From Amblyomma americanum (lineage: Eukaryota; Arthropoda; Arachnida; Ixodida; Ixodidae), in NCBI RefSeq assembly GCF_052857255.1, contig NW_027526504.1, positions 124,001 through 188,000 on the forward strand: 64,000 nt of DNA, read 5' to 3'. Below are positions 1 through 12,191 of the stretch, piece after piece. The translations under genes and the position numbers were made by a program. Position 1 is the stretch's first letter, and each line of letters starts with the position of its first letter. A model generated the notes under the pieces. It made no database searches and was not told the origin of the DNA. It was given only the letters and a program-made list of their open reading frames with translations.

Positions 1-100
1 CGCTCGCTAGGGCCACGCACCGGAAGATTACGCCAGGTGTACTCGCCTGCTCGAGACATCACTTTAAAGTGTTTATTTCAAGTATAGCACGCGATTAACA
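1..100 (+). repeat. Representative satellite monomer (phase reference)
   Basis: This copy defines the phase used throughout. Consensus landmarks are CGCTCGCTAG at 1-10, A or C at 19, CCGG at 20-23, CAGGTG at 34-39, GTAC at 39-42, CTCGAG at 50-55, the 12-bp palindrome CACTTTAAAGTG at 60-71, TTTATT (minus-strand AATAAA) at 72-77, and GCGATTAACA at 91-100. Recurrent variable positions are 5 (C/T), 19 (A/C), 22 (G/A), 24 (C/A), 32 (G/T), 43 (C/T), 49-51 (GCT, TGT, GGT, GCG or GCA), 68 (A/C), 69/71 (G..G or T..C) and 74 (T/G). This copy itself carries the less common A at 24 and T at 43. GC is about 67% in 1-60 and 30% in 61-100 of the consensus. Confidence 0.95.
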
Positions 101-500
101 CGCTCGCTAGGGCCACGCACCGGCAGATTACGCCAGGTGTACCCGCCTGCTCGAGACATCACTTTAAAGTGTTTATTTCAAATATAGCACGCGATTAACG
201 CGCTTGCTAGGGCCACGCACCGGAAGATTACGCCAGGTGTACTCGCCTGCTCGAGACATCACTTTAAATTCTTTATTTCAAGTATAGCACGCGATTAACA
301 CCCTCGCTAGGGCCACGCCCCGGCAGATTACGCCAAGTGTACCCGCCTGCTCGAGACATCACTTTAACGTGTTTATTTCAAGTATAGCACGCGATTAACA
401 CGCTCGCTAGGGCCACGCACCAGCAGATTACGCCAGGTGTACCCGCCTCCTCGAGACATCACTTTAACGTGTTTATTTCAAGTATAGCACGCGATTAACA
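1..500 (+). repeat. Block A, copy 1 (five monomers; left-truncated by the window)
   Basis: Five monomers that recur at 4597-5096 and 7494-7993. Diagnostic features in order: an A-at-24/T-at-43 monomer, one with CAAATATAG, a class-c monomer with AAATTCTTT, one beginning CCCTCGCT with CCAAGTG, and one with CCTCCTCG. Copies 1 and 3 share CAAGTA in the third monomer where copy 2 has CAACTA at about 4878. Confidence 0.9.
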
Positions 501-2000
501 CGCTCGCTAAGGCCACGCACCAGCATATTACGCCAGGTGTACCCGCCTGCTCGAGACATCAGTTTAACGTGTTTATTTCAAATATAGCTCGCGATTAACA
601 CGCTCGCTAGGGCCACGCCCCGGCAGATTACTCCAGGTGTACCCGCCTGCGCGAGACATCACTTTAACGTGTTTATTTCAAGTATAGCACGCGATTAACA
701 CGCTCGCTAGGGCCATGCACCGGCAGATTACGCCAGGTGTACCCGCCTGCTCGAGACATCACATTAAAGTGTTTATTTCAAGTGTAGCACGCGATTAACA
801 CGCTCCCTAGGGCCACGCACCGGCAGATTACGCCAGGTGTACCCGCCTGCTCGAGACATCACTTTAACGTGTTTATTTCAAGTATAGCACGCGATTAACA
901 CGCTCGCTAGGGCCACGCACCAGCAGATTACGCCAGGTGTACCCGCCTGCTCGAGACATCACTTTAACGTGTTTATTTCAAGTATAGCACGCGATTAACA
1001 CGCTCGCTAGGGCCACGCCCCGGCAGATTACTCCAGGTGTACCCGCCTTGTCGAGACATCACTTTAAAGTGTTTATTTCAAGTATAGCACGCGATTAACA
1101 CGCTGGCTAGGGCCACGCCCCGGCAGATTACGCCAGGTGTACCCGCCTGCTCGAGACATCACTTTAAAGTGTTTATTTCAAGTATAGCACGCGATTAACG
1201 CGCTTGCTGGGGCCACGCACCGGAAGGTTACGCCAGGTGTACCCGCCTGCTCGAGACATCACTTTAAAGTGTTTATTTCAAGTATAGCACGCGATTAACA
1301 CGCTCGCTAGGGCCACGCCCCGGCAGATTACGCCAGGTGTACCCGCCTGCTCGAGACATCACTTTAAAGTGTTTATTTCAAGTATAGCACGCGATTAACA
1401 CGCTCGCTAGGGCCACGCACCGGCAGATTACGCCAGGTGTACCCGCCTGCTCGAGACATCACTTTAACGTGTTTATTTCAAGTATAGCACGCGATTAACA
1501 CGATCGCTAGGGCCACGCACCAGCAGATTACGCCAGGTGTACCCGCCTGCTCGAGACATCACTTTAACGTGTTTATTTCAAGTATAGCACGCGATTAACA
1601 CGCGCGCTAGGGCCACGCCCCGGCAGATTACTCCAGGTGTACCCGCCTGGTCGAGACATCAATTTAAAGTGTTTATTTCAAGTATAGCACGCGATTAACA
1701 CGCTCGCTAGGGCCACGCCCCGGCAGATTACGCCAGGTGTACCCGCCTGCTCGAGACATCACTTTAAAGTGTTGATTTCAAGTATAGCACGCGATTAACA
1801 CGCTCGCTAGGGCCACGCACCGGCAGATTACGCCAGGTGTACCCGCCTGCTCGAGACATCACTTTAAAGTGTTTATTTCAAGTATAGCACGCGATTAACA
1901 CGCTCGCTAGGGCCACGCACCGGCAGATTACGCCAGGTGTACCCGCCTGCTCGAGACATCACTTTAAAGTGTTTATTTCAAGTATAGCACGCGATTAACG
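501..2000 (+). repeat. Block B, copy 1 (15 monomers)
   Basis: Matches 7994-9493 at an offset of 7493 bp (75 monomers minus the 7 bp deleted in between). Shared rare variants include CTAAGGCC with CAGCATA in the first monomer, ACATTAAAG near 762, CTCCCTAG near 804, CTGGCTAG near 1105, GAAGGTTACG near 1224 and CGATCGCT near 1501. The match decays after about position 1900: the monomer at 9394 has TTGATATC where the one at 1901 has TTTATTTC. Confidence 0.85.
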
Positions 2001-2800
2001 CGCTCGCTAGGGCCACGCACCGGCAGATTACGCCAGGTGTACCCGCCTGCTCGAGACATCACTTTAAAGTGTTGATTTCAAGTATAGCACGCGATTAACA
2101 CGCTCGCTAGGGCCACGCACCGGAAGATTACGCCAGGTGTACTCGCCTGCTCGAGACATCACTTTAAATTCTTTATTTCAAGTATAGCACGCGATTAACA
2201 CGCTCGCTAGGGCCACGCCCCGGCAGATTACGCCAGGTGTACCCGCCTGCTCGAGACATCACTTTAAAGTGTTGGTTTCAAGTATAGCACGCGATTAACA
2301 CGCTCGCTAGGGCCACGCACCGGCAGATTACGCCAGGTGTACCCGCCTGCTCGAGACATCACTTTAAAGTGTTGATTTCAAGTATAGCACGCGATTAACA
2401 CGCTCGCTAGGGCCACGCACCGGCAGATTACGCCAGGTGTACCCGCCTGCTCGAGACATCACTTTAAAGTGTTTATTTCAAGTATAGCACGCGATTAACG
2501 CGCTCGCTAGGGCCACGCACCGGCAGATTACGCCAGGTGTACCCGCCTTGTCGAGACATCACTTTAAAGTGTTTATTTCAAGTATAGCACGCGATTAACA
2601 CGCTCGCTAGGGCCACGCCCCGGCAGATTACGCCAGGTGTACCCGCCTGCTCGAGACATCACTTTAAAGTGTTGATTTCAAGTATAGCACGCGATTAACA
2701 CGCTCGCTAGGGCCACGCACCGGCAGATTACACCAGGTGTACCCACCTGCTCGAGACATCACTTTAACGTGTTTATTTCAAGTATAGCACGCGATTAACA

Positions 2801-2898
2801 CGCTCGCTAGGGCCACGCCCCGGCAGATTACGCCAGGTGTACCGCTGCTCGAGACATCACTTTAAAGTGTTTATTTCAAGTATAGCACGCGATTAACA
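2801..2898 (+). repeat. 98-bp monomer with two-base deletion
   Basis: The consensus ACCCGCCTGC at positions 41-50 is reduced to ACCGCTGC near 2841. Its duplicate at 5697-5795 has ACCGCCTGC, one base short. The pair shows either a second deletion after duplication or a one-base sequencing or assembly difference. Confidence 0.85.
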
Positions 2899-3097
2899 CG
2901 CTCGCTAGGGCCACGCCCCGGCAGATTACGCCAGGTGTACCCGCCTGCTCGAGACATCACTTTAAAGTGTTGATTTCAAGTATAGCACGCGATTAACATG
3001 CTCGCTAGGGCCACGCACCGGCAGATTACGCCAGGTGTACCCGCCTGCTCGAGACATCATTTTAAGTGTTTATTTCAAGTATAGCACGCGACTAACA

Positions 3098-3697
3098 CGC
3101 TCGCTTGGGCCACGCCCCGGCAGATTACTCCAGGTGTACCCGCCTGCTCGAGACATCACTTTAACGTGTTTGTTTCAAGTATAGCACGCGATTAACACGC
3201 TCGCTAGGGCCACGCCCCGGCAGATTACTCCAGGTGTACCCGCCTGCTCGAGACATCACTTTAACGTGTTTATTTCAAGTATAGCACGCGATTAACACGC
3301 TCGCTAGGGCCACGCCCCGGCAGATTACTCCAGGTGTACCCGCCTGCTCGAGACATCACTTTAACGTGTTTGTTTCAAGTATAGCACGCGATTAACACGC
3401 TCGCTAGGGCCACGCCCCGGCAGATTACTCCAGGTGTACCCGCCTGCTCGAGACATCACTTTAACGTGTTTATTTCAAGTATAGCACGCGATTAACACGC
3501 TCGCTAGGGCCACGCCCCGGCAGATTACTCCAGGTGTACCCGCCTGCTCGAGACATCACTTTAACGTGTTTGTTTCAAGTATAGCACGCGATTAACACGC
3601 TCGCTAGGGCCACGCCCCGGCAGATTACTCCAGGTGTACCCGCCTGCTCGAGACATCACTTTAACGTGTTTATTTCAAGTATAGCACGCGATTAACA
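3098..3697 (+). repeat. 200-bp dimer higher-order repeat, three copies
   Basis: Six monomers alternate strictly between TTTGTTTC and TTTATTTC at positions 72-79 (G at 3098, 3298 and 3498; A at 3198, 3398 and 3598), all with ACTCCAG and AACGTG. The dimer array is bounded on both sides by 99-bp CATTTTAAGTG monomers. The whole block recurs at 5995-6594 and 14790-15389. Confidence 0.9.
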
Positions 3698-5096
3698 CGC
3701 TCGCTAGGGCCACGCCCCGGCAGATTACTCCAGGTGTACCCGCCTGCTCGAGACATCATTTTAAGTGTTTATTTCAAGTATAGCACGCGACTAACACGCT
3801 CGCTAGGGCCACGCCCCGGCAGATTACTCCAGGTGTACCCGCCTGCTCGAGACATCACTTTAACGTGTTTATTTCAAGTATAGCACGCGATTAACACGCT
3901 CGCTAGGGCCACGCCCCGGCAGATTACTCCAGGTGTACCCGCCTGCGCGAGACATCACTTTAACGTGTTTATTTCAAGTATAGCACGCGATTAACACGCT
4001 CGCTAGGGCCATACACCGGCAGATTATGCCAGGTGTACCCGCCTGCTCGAGACATCACTTTAACGTGTTTATTTCAAGTATAGCAGGCGATTACCAGGCT
4101 CGCTAGGGCCACGCCCCGGCAGATTACGCCAGGTGTACCCGCCTGCTCGAGACATCACTTTAAAGTGTTTATTTCAAATATAGCACGCGATTAACGCGCT
4201 TGCTAGGGCCACGCACCGGAAGATTACGCCAGGTGTACTCGCCTGCTCGAGACATCACTTTAAATTCTTTATTTCAAGTATAGCACGCGATTAACACGCT
4301 CGCTAGGGCCACGCACCGGCAGATTACGCCAGGTGTACCCGCCTGCTCGAGACATCACTTTAAAGTGTTTATTTCAAGTATAGCACGCGATTAACGCGCT
4401 TGCTAGGGCCACGCACCGGAAGATTACGCCAGGTGTACTCGCCTGCTCGAGACATCACTTTAAACTCTTTATTTCAAGTATAGCACGCGATTAACACGCT
4501 CGCTAGGGCCACGCCCCGGCAGATTACGCCAGGTGTACCCGCCTGCTCGAGACATCACTTTAAAGTGTTGATTTCAAGTATAGCACGCGATTAACACGCT
4601 CGCTAGGGCCACGCACCGGAAGATTACGCCAGGTGTACTCGCCTGCTCGAGACATCACTTTAAAGTGTTTATTTCAAGTATAGCACGCGATTAACACGCT
4701 CGCTAGGGCCACGCACCGGCAGATTACGCCAGGTGTACCCGCCTGCTCGAGACATCACTTTAAAGTGTTTATTTCAAATATAGCACGCGATTAACGCGCT
4801 TGCTAGGGCCACGCACCGGAAGATTACGCCAGGTGTACTCGCCTGCTCGAGACATCACTTTAAATTCTTTATTTCAACTATAGCACGCGATTAACACCCT
4901 CGCTAGGGCCACGCCCCGGCAGATTACGCCAAGTGTACCCGCCTGCTCGAGACATCACTTTAACGTGTTTATTTCAAGTATAGCACGCGATTAACACGCT
5001 CGCTAGGGCCACGCACCAGCAGATTACGCCAGGTGTACCCGCCTCCTCGAGACATCACTTTAACGTGTTTATTTCAAGTATAGCACGCGATTAACA

Positions 5097-7993
5097 CGCT
5101 CGCTAGGGCCACGCCCCGGCAGATTACGCCAGGTGTACCCGCCTGCTCGAGACATCACTTTAAAGTGTTGGTTTCAAGTATAGCACGCGATTAACACGCT
5201 CGCTAGGGCCACGCACCGGCAGATTACGCCAGGTGTACCCGCCTGCTCGAGACATCACTTTAAAGTGTTGATTTCAAGTATAGCACGCGATTAACACGCT
5301 CGCTAGGGCCACGCACCGGCAGATTACGCCAGGTGTACCCGCCTGCTCGAGACATCACTTTAAAGTGTTTATTTCAAGTATAGCACGCGATTAACGCGCT
5401 CGCTAGGGCCACGCACCGGCAGATTACGCCAGGTGTACCCGCCTTGTCGAGACATCACTTTAAAGTGTTTATTTCAAGTATAGCACGCGATTAACACGCT
5501 CGCTAGGGCCACGCCCCGGCAGATTACGCCAGGTGTACCCGCCTGCTCGAGACATCACTTTAAAGTGTTGATTTCAAGTATAGCACGCGATTAACACGCT
5601 CGCTAGGGCCACGCACCGGCAGATTACACCAGGTGTACCCACCTGCTCGAGACATCACTTTAACGTGTTTATTTCAAGTATAGCACGCGATTAACACGCT
5701 CGCTAGGGCCACGCCCCGGCAGATTACGCCAGGTGTACCGCCTGCTCGAGACATCACTTTAAAGTGTTTATTTCAAGTATAGCACGCGATTAACACGCTC
5801 GCTAGGGCCACGCCCCGGCAGATTACGCCAGGTGTACCCGCCTGCTCGAGACATCACTTTAAAGTGTTGATTTCAAGTATAGCACGCGATTAACATGCTC
5901 GCTAGGGCCACGCACCGGCAGATTACGCCAGGTGTACCCGCCTGCTCGAGACATCATTTTAAGTGTTTATTTCAAGTATAGCACGCGACTAACACGCTCG
6001 CTTGGGCCACGCCCCGGCAGATTACTCCAGGTGTACCCGCCTGCTCGAGACATCACTTTAACGTGTTTGTTTCAAGTATAGCACGCGATTAACACGCTCG
6101 CTAGGGCCACGCCCCGGCAGATTACTCCAGGTGTACCCGCCTGCTCGAGACATCACTTTAACGTGTTTATTTCAAGTATAGCACGCGATTAACACGCTCG
6201 CTAGGGCCACGCCCCGGCAGATTACTCCAGGTGTACCCGCCTGCTCGAGACATCACTTTAACGTGTTTGTTTCAAGTATAGCACGCGATTAACACGCTCG
6301 CTAGGGCCACGCCCCGGCAGATTACTCCAGGTGTACCCGCCTGCTCGAGACATCACTTTAACGTGTTTATTTCAAGTATAGCACGCGATTAACACGCTCG
6401 CTAGGGCCACGCCCCGGCAGATTACTCCAGGTGTACCCGCCTGCTCGAGACATCACTTTAACGTGTTTGTTTCAAGTATAGCACGCGATTAACACGCTCG
6501 CTAGGGCCACGCCCCGGCAGATTACTCCAGGTGTACCCGCCTGCTCGAGACATCACTTTAACGTGTTTATTTCAAGTATAGCACGCGATTAACACGCTCG
6601 CTAGGGCCACGCCCCGGCAGATTACTCCAGGTGTACCCGCCTGCTCGAGACATCATTTTAAGTGTTTATTTCAAGTATAGCACGCGACTAACACGCTCGC
6701 TAGGGCCACGCCCCGGCAGATTACTCCAGGTGTACCCGCCTGCTCGAGACATCACTTTAACGTGTTTATTTCAAGTATAGCACGCGATTAACACGCTCGC
6801 TAGGGCCACGCCCCGGCAGATTACTCCAGGTGTACCCGCCTGCGCGAGACATCACTTTAACGTGTTTATTTCAAGTATAGCACGCGATTAACACGCTCGC
6901 TAGGGCCATACACCGGCAGATTATGCCAGGTGTACCCGCCTGCTCGAGACATCACTTTAACGTGTTTATTTCAAGTATAGCAGGCGATTACCAGGCTCGC
7001 TAGGGCCACGCCCCGGCAGATTACGCCAGGTGTACCCGCCTGCTCGAGACATCACTTTAAAGTGTTTATTTCAAATATAGCACGCGATTAACGCGCTTGC
7101 TAGGGCCACGCACCGGAAGATTACGCCAGGTGTACTCGCCTGCTCGAGACATCACTTTAAATTCTTTATTTCAAGTATAGCACGCGATTAACACGCTCGC
7201 TAGGGCCACGCACCGGCAGATTACGCCAGGTGTACCCGCCTGCTCGAGACATCACTTTAAAGTGTTTATTTCAAGTATAGCACGCGATTAACGCGCTTGC
7301 TAGGGCCACGCACCGGAAGATTACGCCAGGTGTACTCGCCTGCTCGAGACATCACTTTAAACTCTTTATTTCAAGTATAGCACGCGATTAACACGCTCGC
7401 TAGGGCCACGCCCCGGCAGATTACGCCAGGTGTACCCGCCTGCTCGAGACATCACTTTAAAGTGTTGATTTCAAGTATAGCACGCGATTAACACGCTCGC
7501 TAGGGCCACGCACCGGAAGATTACGCCAGGTGTACTCGCCTGCTCGAGACATCACTTTAAAGTGTTTATTTCAAGTATAGCACGCGATTAACACGCTCGC
7601 TAGGGCCACGCACCGGCAGATTACGCCAGGTGTACCCGCCTGCTCGAGACATCACTTTAAAGTGTTTATTTCAAATATAGCACGCGATTAACGCGCTTGC
7701 TAGGGCCACGCACCGGAAGATAACGCCAGGTGTACTCGCCTGCTCGAGACATCACTTTAAATTCTTTATTTCAAGTATAGCACGCGATTAACACCCTCGC
7801 TAGGGCCACGCCCCGGCAGATTACGCCAAGTGTACCCGCCTGCTCGAGACATCACTTTAACGTGTTTATTTCAAGTATAGCACGCGATTAACACGCTCGC
7901 TAGGGCCACGCACCAGCAGATTACGCCAGGTGTACCCGCCTCCTCGAGACATCACTTTAACGTGTTTATTTCAAGTATAGCACGCGATTAACA
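5097..7993 (+). repeat. 2897-bp tandem duplication, copy 2 (C+A unit)
   Basis: Second copy of 2201-5096. It is 1 bp longer because the monomer at 5697 lacks one base (ACCGCCTGC) where its partner at 2801 lacks two (ACCGCTGC). Other differences seen: AGATAACG near 7720 against AGATTACG, and CAAGTA near 7775 against CAACTA near 4878. It is followed by block B (7994 onward), not by a third copy. Confidence 0.92.
5995..6594 (+). repeat. 200-bp dimer higher-order repeat, second block
   Basis: Copy of 3098-3697 carried by the 2897-bp duplication, with the same G/A alternation in TTTGTTTC/TTTATTTC and the same flanking 99-bp monomers. Confidence 0.9.
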
Positions 7994-9493
7994 CGCTCGC
8001 TAAGGCCACGCACCAGCATATTACGCCAGGTGTACCCGCCTGCTCGAGACATCAGTTTAACGTGTTTATTTCAAATATAGCTCGCGATTAACACGCTCGC
8101 TAGGGCCACGCCCCGGCAGATTACTCCAGGTGTACCCGCCTGCGCGAGACATCACTTTAACGTGTTTATTTCAAGTATAGCACGCGATTAACACGCTCGC
8201 TAGGGCCATGCACCGGCAGATTACGCCAGGTGTACCCGCCTGCTCGAGACATCACATTAAAGTGTTTATTTCAAGTGTAGCACGCGATTAACACGCTCCC
8301 TAGGGCCACGCACCGGCAGATTACGCCAGGTGTACCCGCCTGCTCGAGACATCACTTTAACGTGTTTATTTCAAGTATAGCACGCGATTAACACGCTCGC
8401 TAGGGCCACGCACCAGCAGATTACGCCAGGTGTACCCGCCTGCTCGAGACATCACTTTAACGTGTTTATTTCAAGTATAGCACGCGATTAACACGCTCGC
8501 TAGGGCCACGCCCCGGCAGATTACTCCAGGTGTACCCGCCTTGTCGAGACATCACTTTAAAGTGTTTATTTCAAGTATAGCACGCGATTAACACGCTGGC
8601 TAGGGCCACGCCCCGGCAGATTACGCCAGGTGTACCCGCCTGCTCGAGACATCACTTTAAAGTGTTTATTTCAAGTATAGCACGCGATTAACGCGCTTGC
8701 TGGGGCCACGCACCGGAAGGTTACGCCAGGTGTACCCGCCTGCTCGAGACATCACTTTAAAGTGTTTATTTCAAGTATAGCACGCGATTAACACGCTCGC
8801 TAGGGCCACGCCCCGGCAGATTACGCCAGGTGTACCCGCCTGCTCGAGACATCACTTTAAAGTGTTTATTTCAAGTATAGCACGCGATTAACACGCTCGC
8901 TAGGGCCACGCACCGGCAGATTACGCCAGGTGTACCCGCCTGCTCGAGACATCACTTTAACGTGTTTATTTCAAGTATAGCACGCGATTAACACGATCGC
9001 TAGGGCCACGCACCAGCAGATTACGCCAGGTGTACCCGCCTGCTCGAGACATCACTTTAACGTGTTTATTTCAAGTATAGCACGCGATTAACACGCGCGC
9101 TAGGGCCACGCCCCGGCAGATTACTCCAGGTGTACCCGCCTGGTCGAGACATCAATTTAAAGTGTTTATTTCAAGTATAGCACGCGATTAACACGCTCGC
9201 TAGGGCCACGCCCCGGCAGATTACGCCAGGTGTACCCGCCTGCTCGAGACATCACTTTAAAGTGTTGATTTCAAGTATAGCACGCGATTAACACGCTCGC
9301 TAGGGCCACGCACCGGCAGATTACGCCAGGTGTACCCGCCTGCTCGAGACATCACTTTAAAGTGTTTATTTCAAGTATAGCACGCGATTAACACGCTCGC
9401 TAGGGCCACGCACCGGCAGATTACGCCAGGTGTACCCGCCTGCTCGAGACATCACTTTAAAGTGTTGATATCAAGTATAGCACGCGATTAACG
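7494..9493 (+). repeat. Blocks A+B, second A-B occurrence
   Basis: Repeats 1-2000 at an offset of 7493 bp. Block A here (7494-7993) is the third A in the window. With the C-A duplication this gives the order A-B-C-A-C-A-B across 1-9.5 kb. Confidence 0.88.
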
Positions 9494-10380
9494 CGCTCGC
9501 TAGGGCCACGCACCGGCAGATTACGCCAGGTGTACCCGCCTGCTCGAGACATCACTTTAAAGTGTTTATTTCAAGTATAGCACGCGATTAACACGCTCGC
9601 TAGGGGAACGCCCCGGTCGATTAGGCCAGGTGTACCCGCCTGCTCGAGACTTCACTTTAAAGTGTTTATTTCAAGTATAGCACGCGATTAACACGCTCGC
9701 TAGGGCCACGCACCGGCAGATTACGCCAGGTGTACCCGCCTGCTCGAGACATTACTTTAAAGTGTTTATTTCAAGCATAACACGCGATTAACACGCTCGC
9801 TAGGGCCACGCACCGGCAGATTACGGCAGGTGTACCCGCCTGCTCGAGACATCATTTTAAGTGTTTATTTCAAGTATAGCACGCGACTAACACGCTCGCT
9901 AGGGCCACGCCCCGGCAGATTACTCCAGGTGTACCCGCCTGCGCGAGAGATCACTTTAACGTGTTTATTTCAAGTATGGCACGCGATTAACACGCTCGTT
10001 AGGGCCACGCCCCGGCAGATTACGCCAGGTGTGCCCGCCTGCTCGAGACATCACTTTAAAATGTTTATTTCAAGTATAGCACGCGATTAACACGCTCGCT
10101 AGGGCCACGCACCGGCAGATTACGCCAGGTGTACCCGCCTGCTCGAGACATCACTTTAACGTGTTTATTTCAAATATAGCACGCGATTAACACGCTCGCT
10201 TGGGCCACGCCCCGGCAGATTACTCCAGGTGTACCCGCCTGCTCGAGACATCACTTTAACGTGTCTATTTCAAGTATAGCACGCGATTAACACGCTCGCT
10301 AGGGCCACGCCCCGGCAGATTACGCCAGGTGTACCCGCCTGCGCGATACATCACTTTAACGTGTTATTTCAATTACAGCA
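7594..10380 (+). repeat. Dispersed segmental duplication, proximal copy
   Basis: Corresponds to 17389-20175. Offset is 9795 bp to about 9393, 9695 bp across the cassette, and 9795 bp again at the 99-bp ATTTCAATTACAGC monomer (about 10369 and 20158). This copy therefore holds one monomer absent from the other (9394-9493) and lacks one near 10300. Within aligned parts the rare variants agree (CAAATATAG, CCAAGTG, CTAAGG, GTGTAGC, GAAGGTTACG, GGGGAACG). Confidence 0.82.
9594..10090 (+). repeat. Five-monomer marker cassette, copy 1 (lineage I)
   Basis: Monomers in order: GGGGAACG with GACTTCACTT; GACATTACTT with CATAACACG; a 99-bp monomer CATTTTAAGTG followed by GCGACTAAC; one with TATGGCACG; and one starting CGCTCGTTAG with AAAATG. 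The A-to-G change in TATAG removes a stop and the 1-bp deletion changes frame, opening an 86-codon frame at 9830-10090. I treat that frame as a chance by-product, not a gene. Lineage I has GTCGATTAGG in the first monomer. Confidence 0.9.
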
Positions 10381-10591
10381 CGCGATTAACACACTCGCTA
10401 GGGCCACGCCCCGGCAGATTACTCCAGGTGTACCCGCCTGCTCGAGACATCACTTTAAAGTGTCTATTTCAAGTATAGCACGCGATTAACACGCTCGCTA
10501 GGGCCACGCCCTGGCAGATTACGCCAGGTGAACCCGCCTGCTCGAGACATCACTTTAAAGTGTTTATTTCAAGTATAGCACGCGATTAACA

Positions 10592-11340
10592 CGCTCGCTA
10601 GGGCCACGCACCGGCAGATTACTCCAGGTGTACCCGCCTGCTCGAGACATCACTTTAAAGTGTTTATTTCAAGTATAGCACGCGATTAACGCGCTCGCTA
10701 GGGCCACGCACCGGCAGATTACGCCAGGTGTACCCGCCTGCTCGTGACATGAATTTAAAGTGTTTATTTCAAGTATAGCACGCGATTGACACGCTCGCTA
10801 GGGCCACGCACCGGCAGATTACGCCAGGTTTACCCGCCTGCTCGAGACATCACTTTAACGTGTTTATTTCAAGTATAGGACGCGATTAACACGCTCGCTA
10901 GGGCCACGCACCAGCAGATTACGCCAGGTGTACCCGCCTGCTCGAGACATCACTTTAACGTGTTTATTTCAAGTATAGCACGCGATTAACACGCTCGCTA
11001 GGGCCACGCCCCGGCAGATTACTCCAGGTGTACCCGCCTGGTCGAGACATCACTTTAAAGTGTTTATTTCAAGTATAGCACGCGATTAACACGCTCGCTA
11101 GGGCCACGCCCCAGCAGATAACGCCAGGTGTACCCGCCTGCTCGAGACATCACTTTAAAGTGTTGATTTCAAGTATAGCACGCGATTAACACGCTCGCTA
11201 GGGCCACGCACCGGCAGATTACGCCAGGTGTACCCGCCTGCTCGAGACATCACTTTAAAGTGTTTATTTCAAGTATAGCACGCGATTAACGCGCTCGCTA
11301 GGGCCACGCACCGGCAGATTACGCCAGGTGTACCCGCCTG
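10592..11340 (+). repeat. 2400-bp-offset duplication, copy 1
   Basis: Matches 12992-13740 at exactly 24 monomers. Shared markers are GACATGAATTTAAAG with GCGATTGACACG, then CAGCAG with AACGTG, then CCTGGTCG, then CCCCAGCAG with TTGATTTC. Differences noted: TCGTGACATG here against TCGAGACATG, CAGATAACG near 11115 against CAGATTACG, and TTTAATTC in the other copy. Confidence 0.82.
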
Positions 11341-11391
11341 GTCGAGACATCACTTTAAAGTGTTTATTTCAAGTATAGCACGCGATTAACA

Positions 11392-11991
11392 CGCTCGCTA
11401 GGGCCACGCCCCGGCAGATTACGCCAGGTGTACCCGCCTGCTCGAGACATCACTTTAAAGTGTTGATTTCAAGTATAGCACGCGATTAACACGCTCGCTA
11501 GGGCCACGCACCGGCAGATTACGCCAGGTGTACCCGCCTGCTCGAGACATCACTTTAAAGTGTTTATTTCAAGTATAGCACGCGATTAACGCGCTTGCTA
11601 GGGCCACGCACCGGAAGATTACGCCAGGTGTACTCGCCTGCTCGAGACATCACTTTAAACTCTTTATTTCAAGTATAGCACGCGATTAACACGCTCGCTA
11701 GGGCCACGCCCCGGCAGATTACGCCAGGTGTACCCGCCTGCTCGAGACATCACTTTAAAGTGTTGATTTCAAGTATAGCACGCGATTAACACGCTCGCTA
11801 GGGCCACGCACCGGCAGATTACGCCAGGTGTACCCGCCTGCTCGACACATCACTTTAAAGTGTTTATTTCAAGTATAGCACGCGATTAACGCGCTTGCTA
11901 GGGCCACGCACCGGAAGATTACGCCAGGTGTACTCGCCTGCTCGAGACATCACTTTAAATTCTTTATTTCAAGTATAGCACGCGATTAACA
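11392..11991 (+). repeat. 300-bp trimer a-b-c, two copies
   Basis: Monomer a has GCCCCGG and TTGATTTC. Monomer b has GCACCGG and TTTATTTC. Monomer c begins CGCTTGCT and has GGAAG, GTACTCG and an AAATTCTTT-type block (AAACTCTTT in the first copy here). The order a-b-c-a-b-c is a local higher-order repeat. Confidence 0.85.
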
Positions 11992-12191
11992 CGCTCGCTA
12001 GGGCCACGCACCGGCAGATTACGCCAGGTGTACCCGCCTTGTCGAGACATCACTTTAAAGTGTTTATTTCAAGTATAGCACGCGATTAACACGCTCGCTA
12101 GGGCCACGCCCCGGCAGATTACGCCAGGTGTACCCGCCTGCTCGAGACATCACTTTAAAGTGTTGATTTCAAGTATAGCACGCGATTAACA

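Larger units (their letters stand above)
2201..5096 (+). repeat. 2896-bp tandem duplication, copy 1 (C+A unit)
   Basis: Twenty-nine monomers, repeated in tandem at 5097-7993. The unit starts with a TTGGTTTC monomer, contains the 98-bp monomer at 2801-2898, two 99-bp CATTTTAAGTG monomers, the 200-bp dimer array, a CAGGCGATTACCAGG junction at about 4084, and ends with block A. Length is 29 x 100 minus 4 deleted bases. I noted only about four differences from copy 2, so identity is near 99.9%. The flanking monomers (2101 versus 4997; 5097 versus 7994) do not match, which fixes the breakpoints to within a monomer. Confidence 0.92.

Noticed and set aside
9830..10090. 86-codon open frames at 9830, 14427, 19525, 25022, 40518, 44916, 48812, 51609, 57004 and 59801
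   Set aside because: They start at GTG inside the satellite and exist only because a 1-bp deletion and a TAG-to-TGG change happen to join open stretches of three monomers. There is no ribosome-binding or promoter context, and all copies are products of the same cassette duplication.
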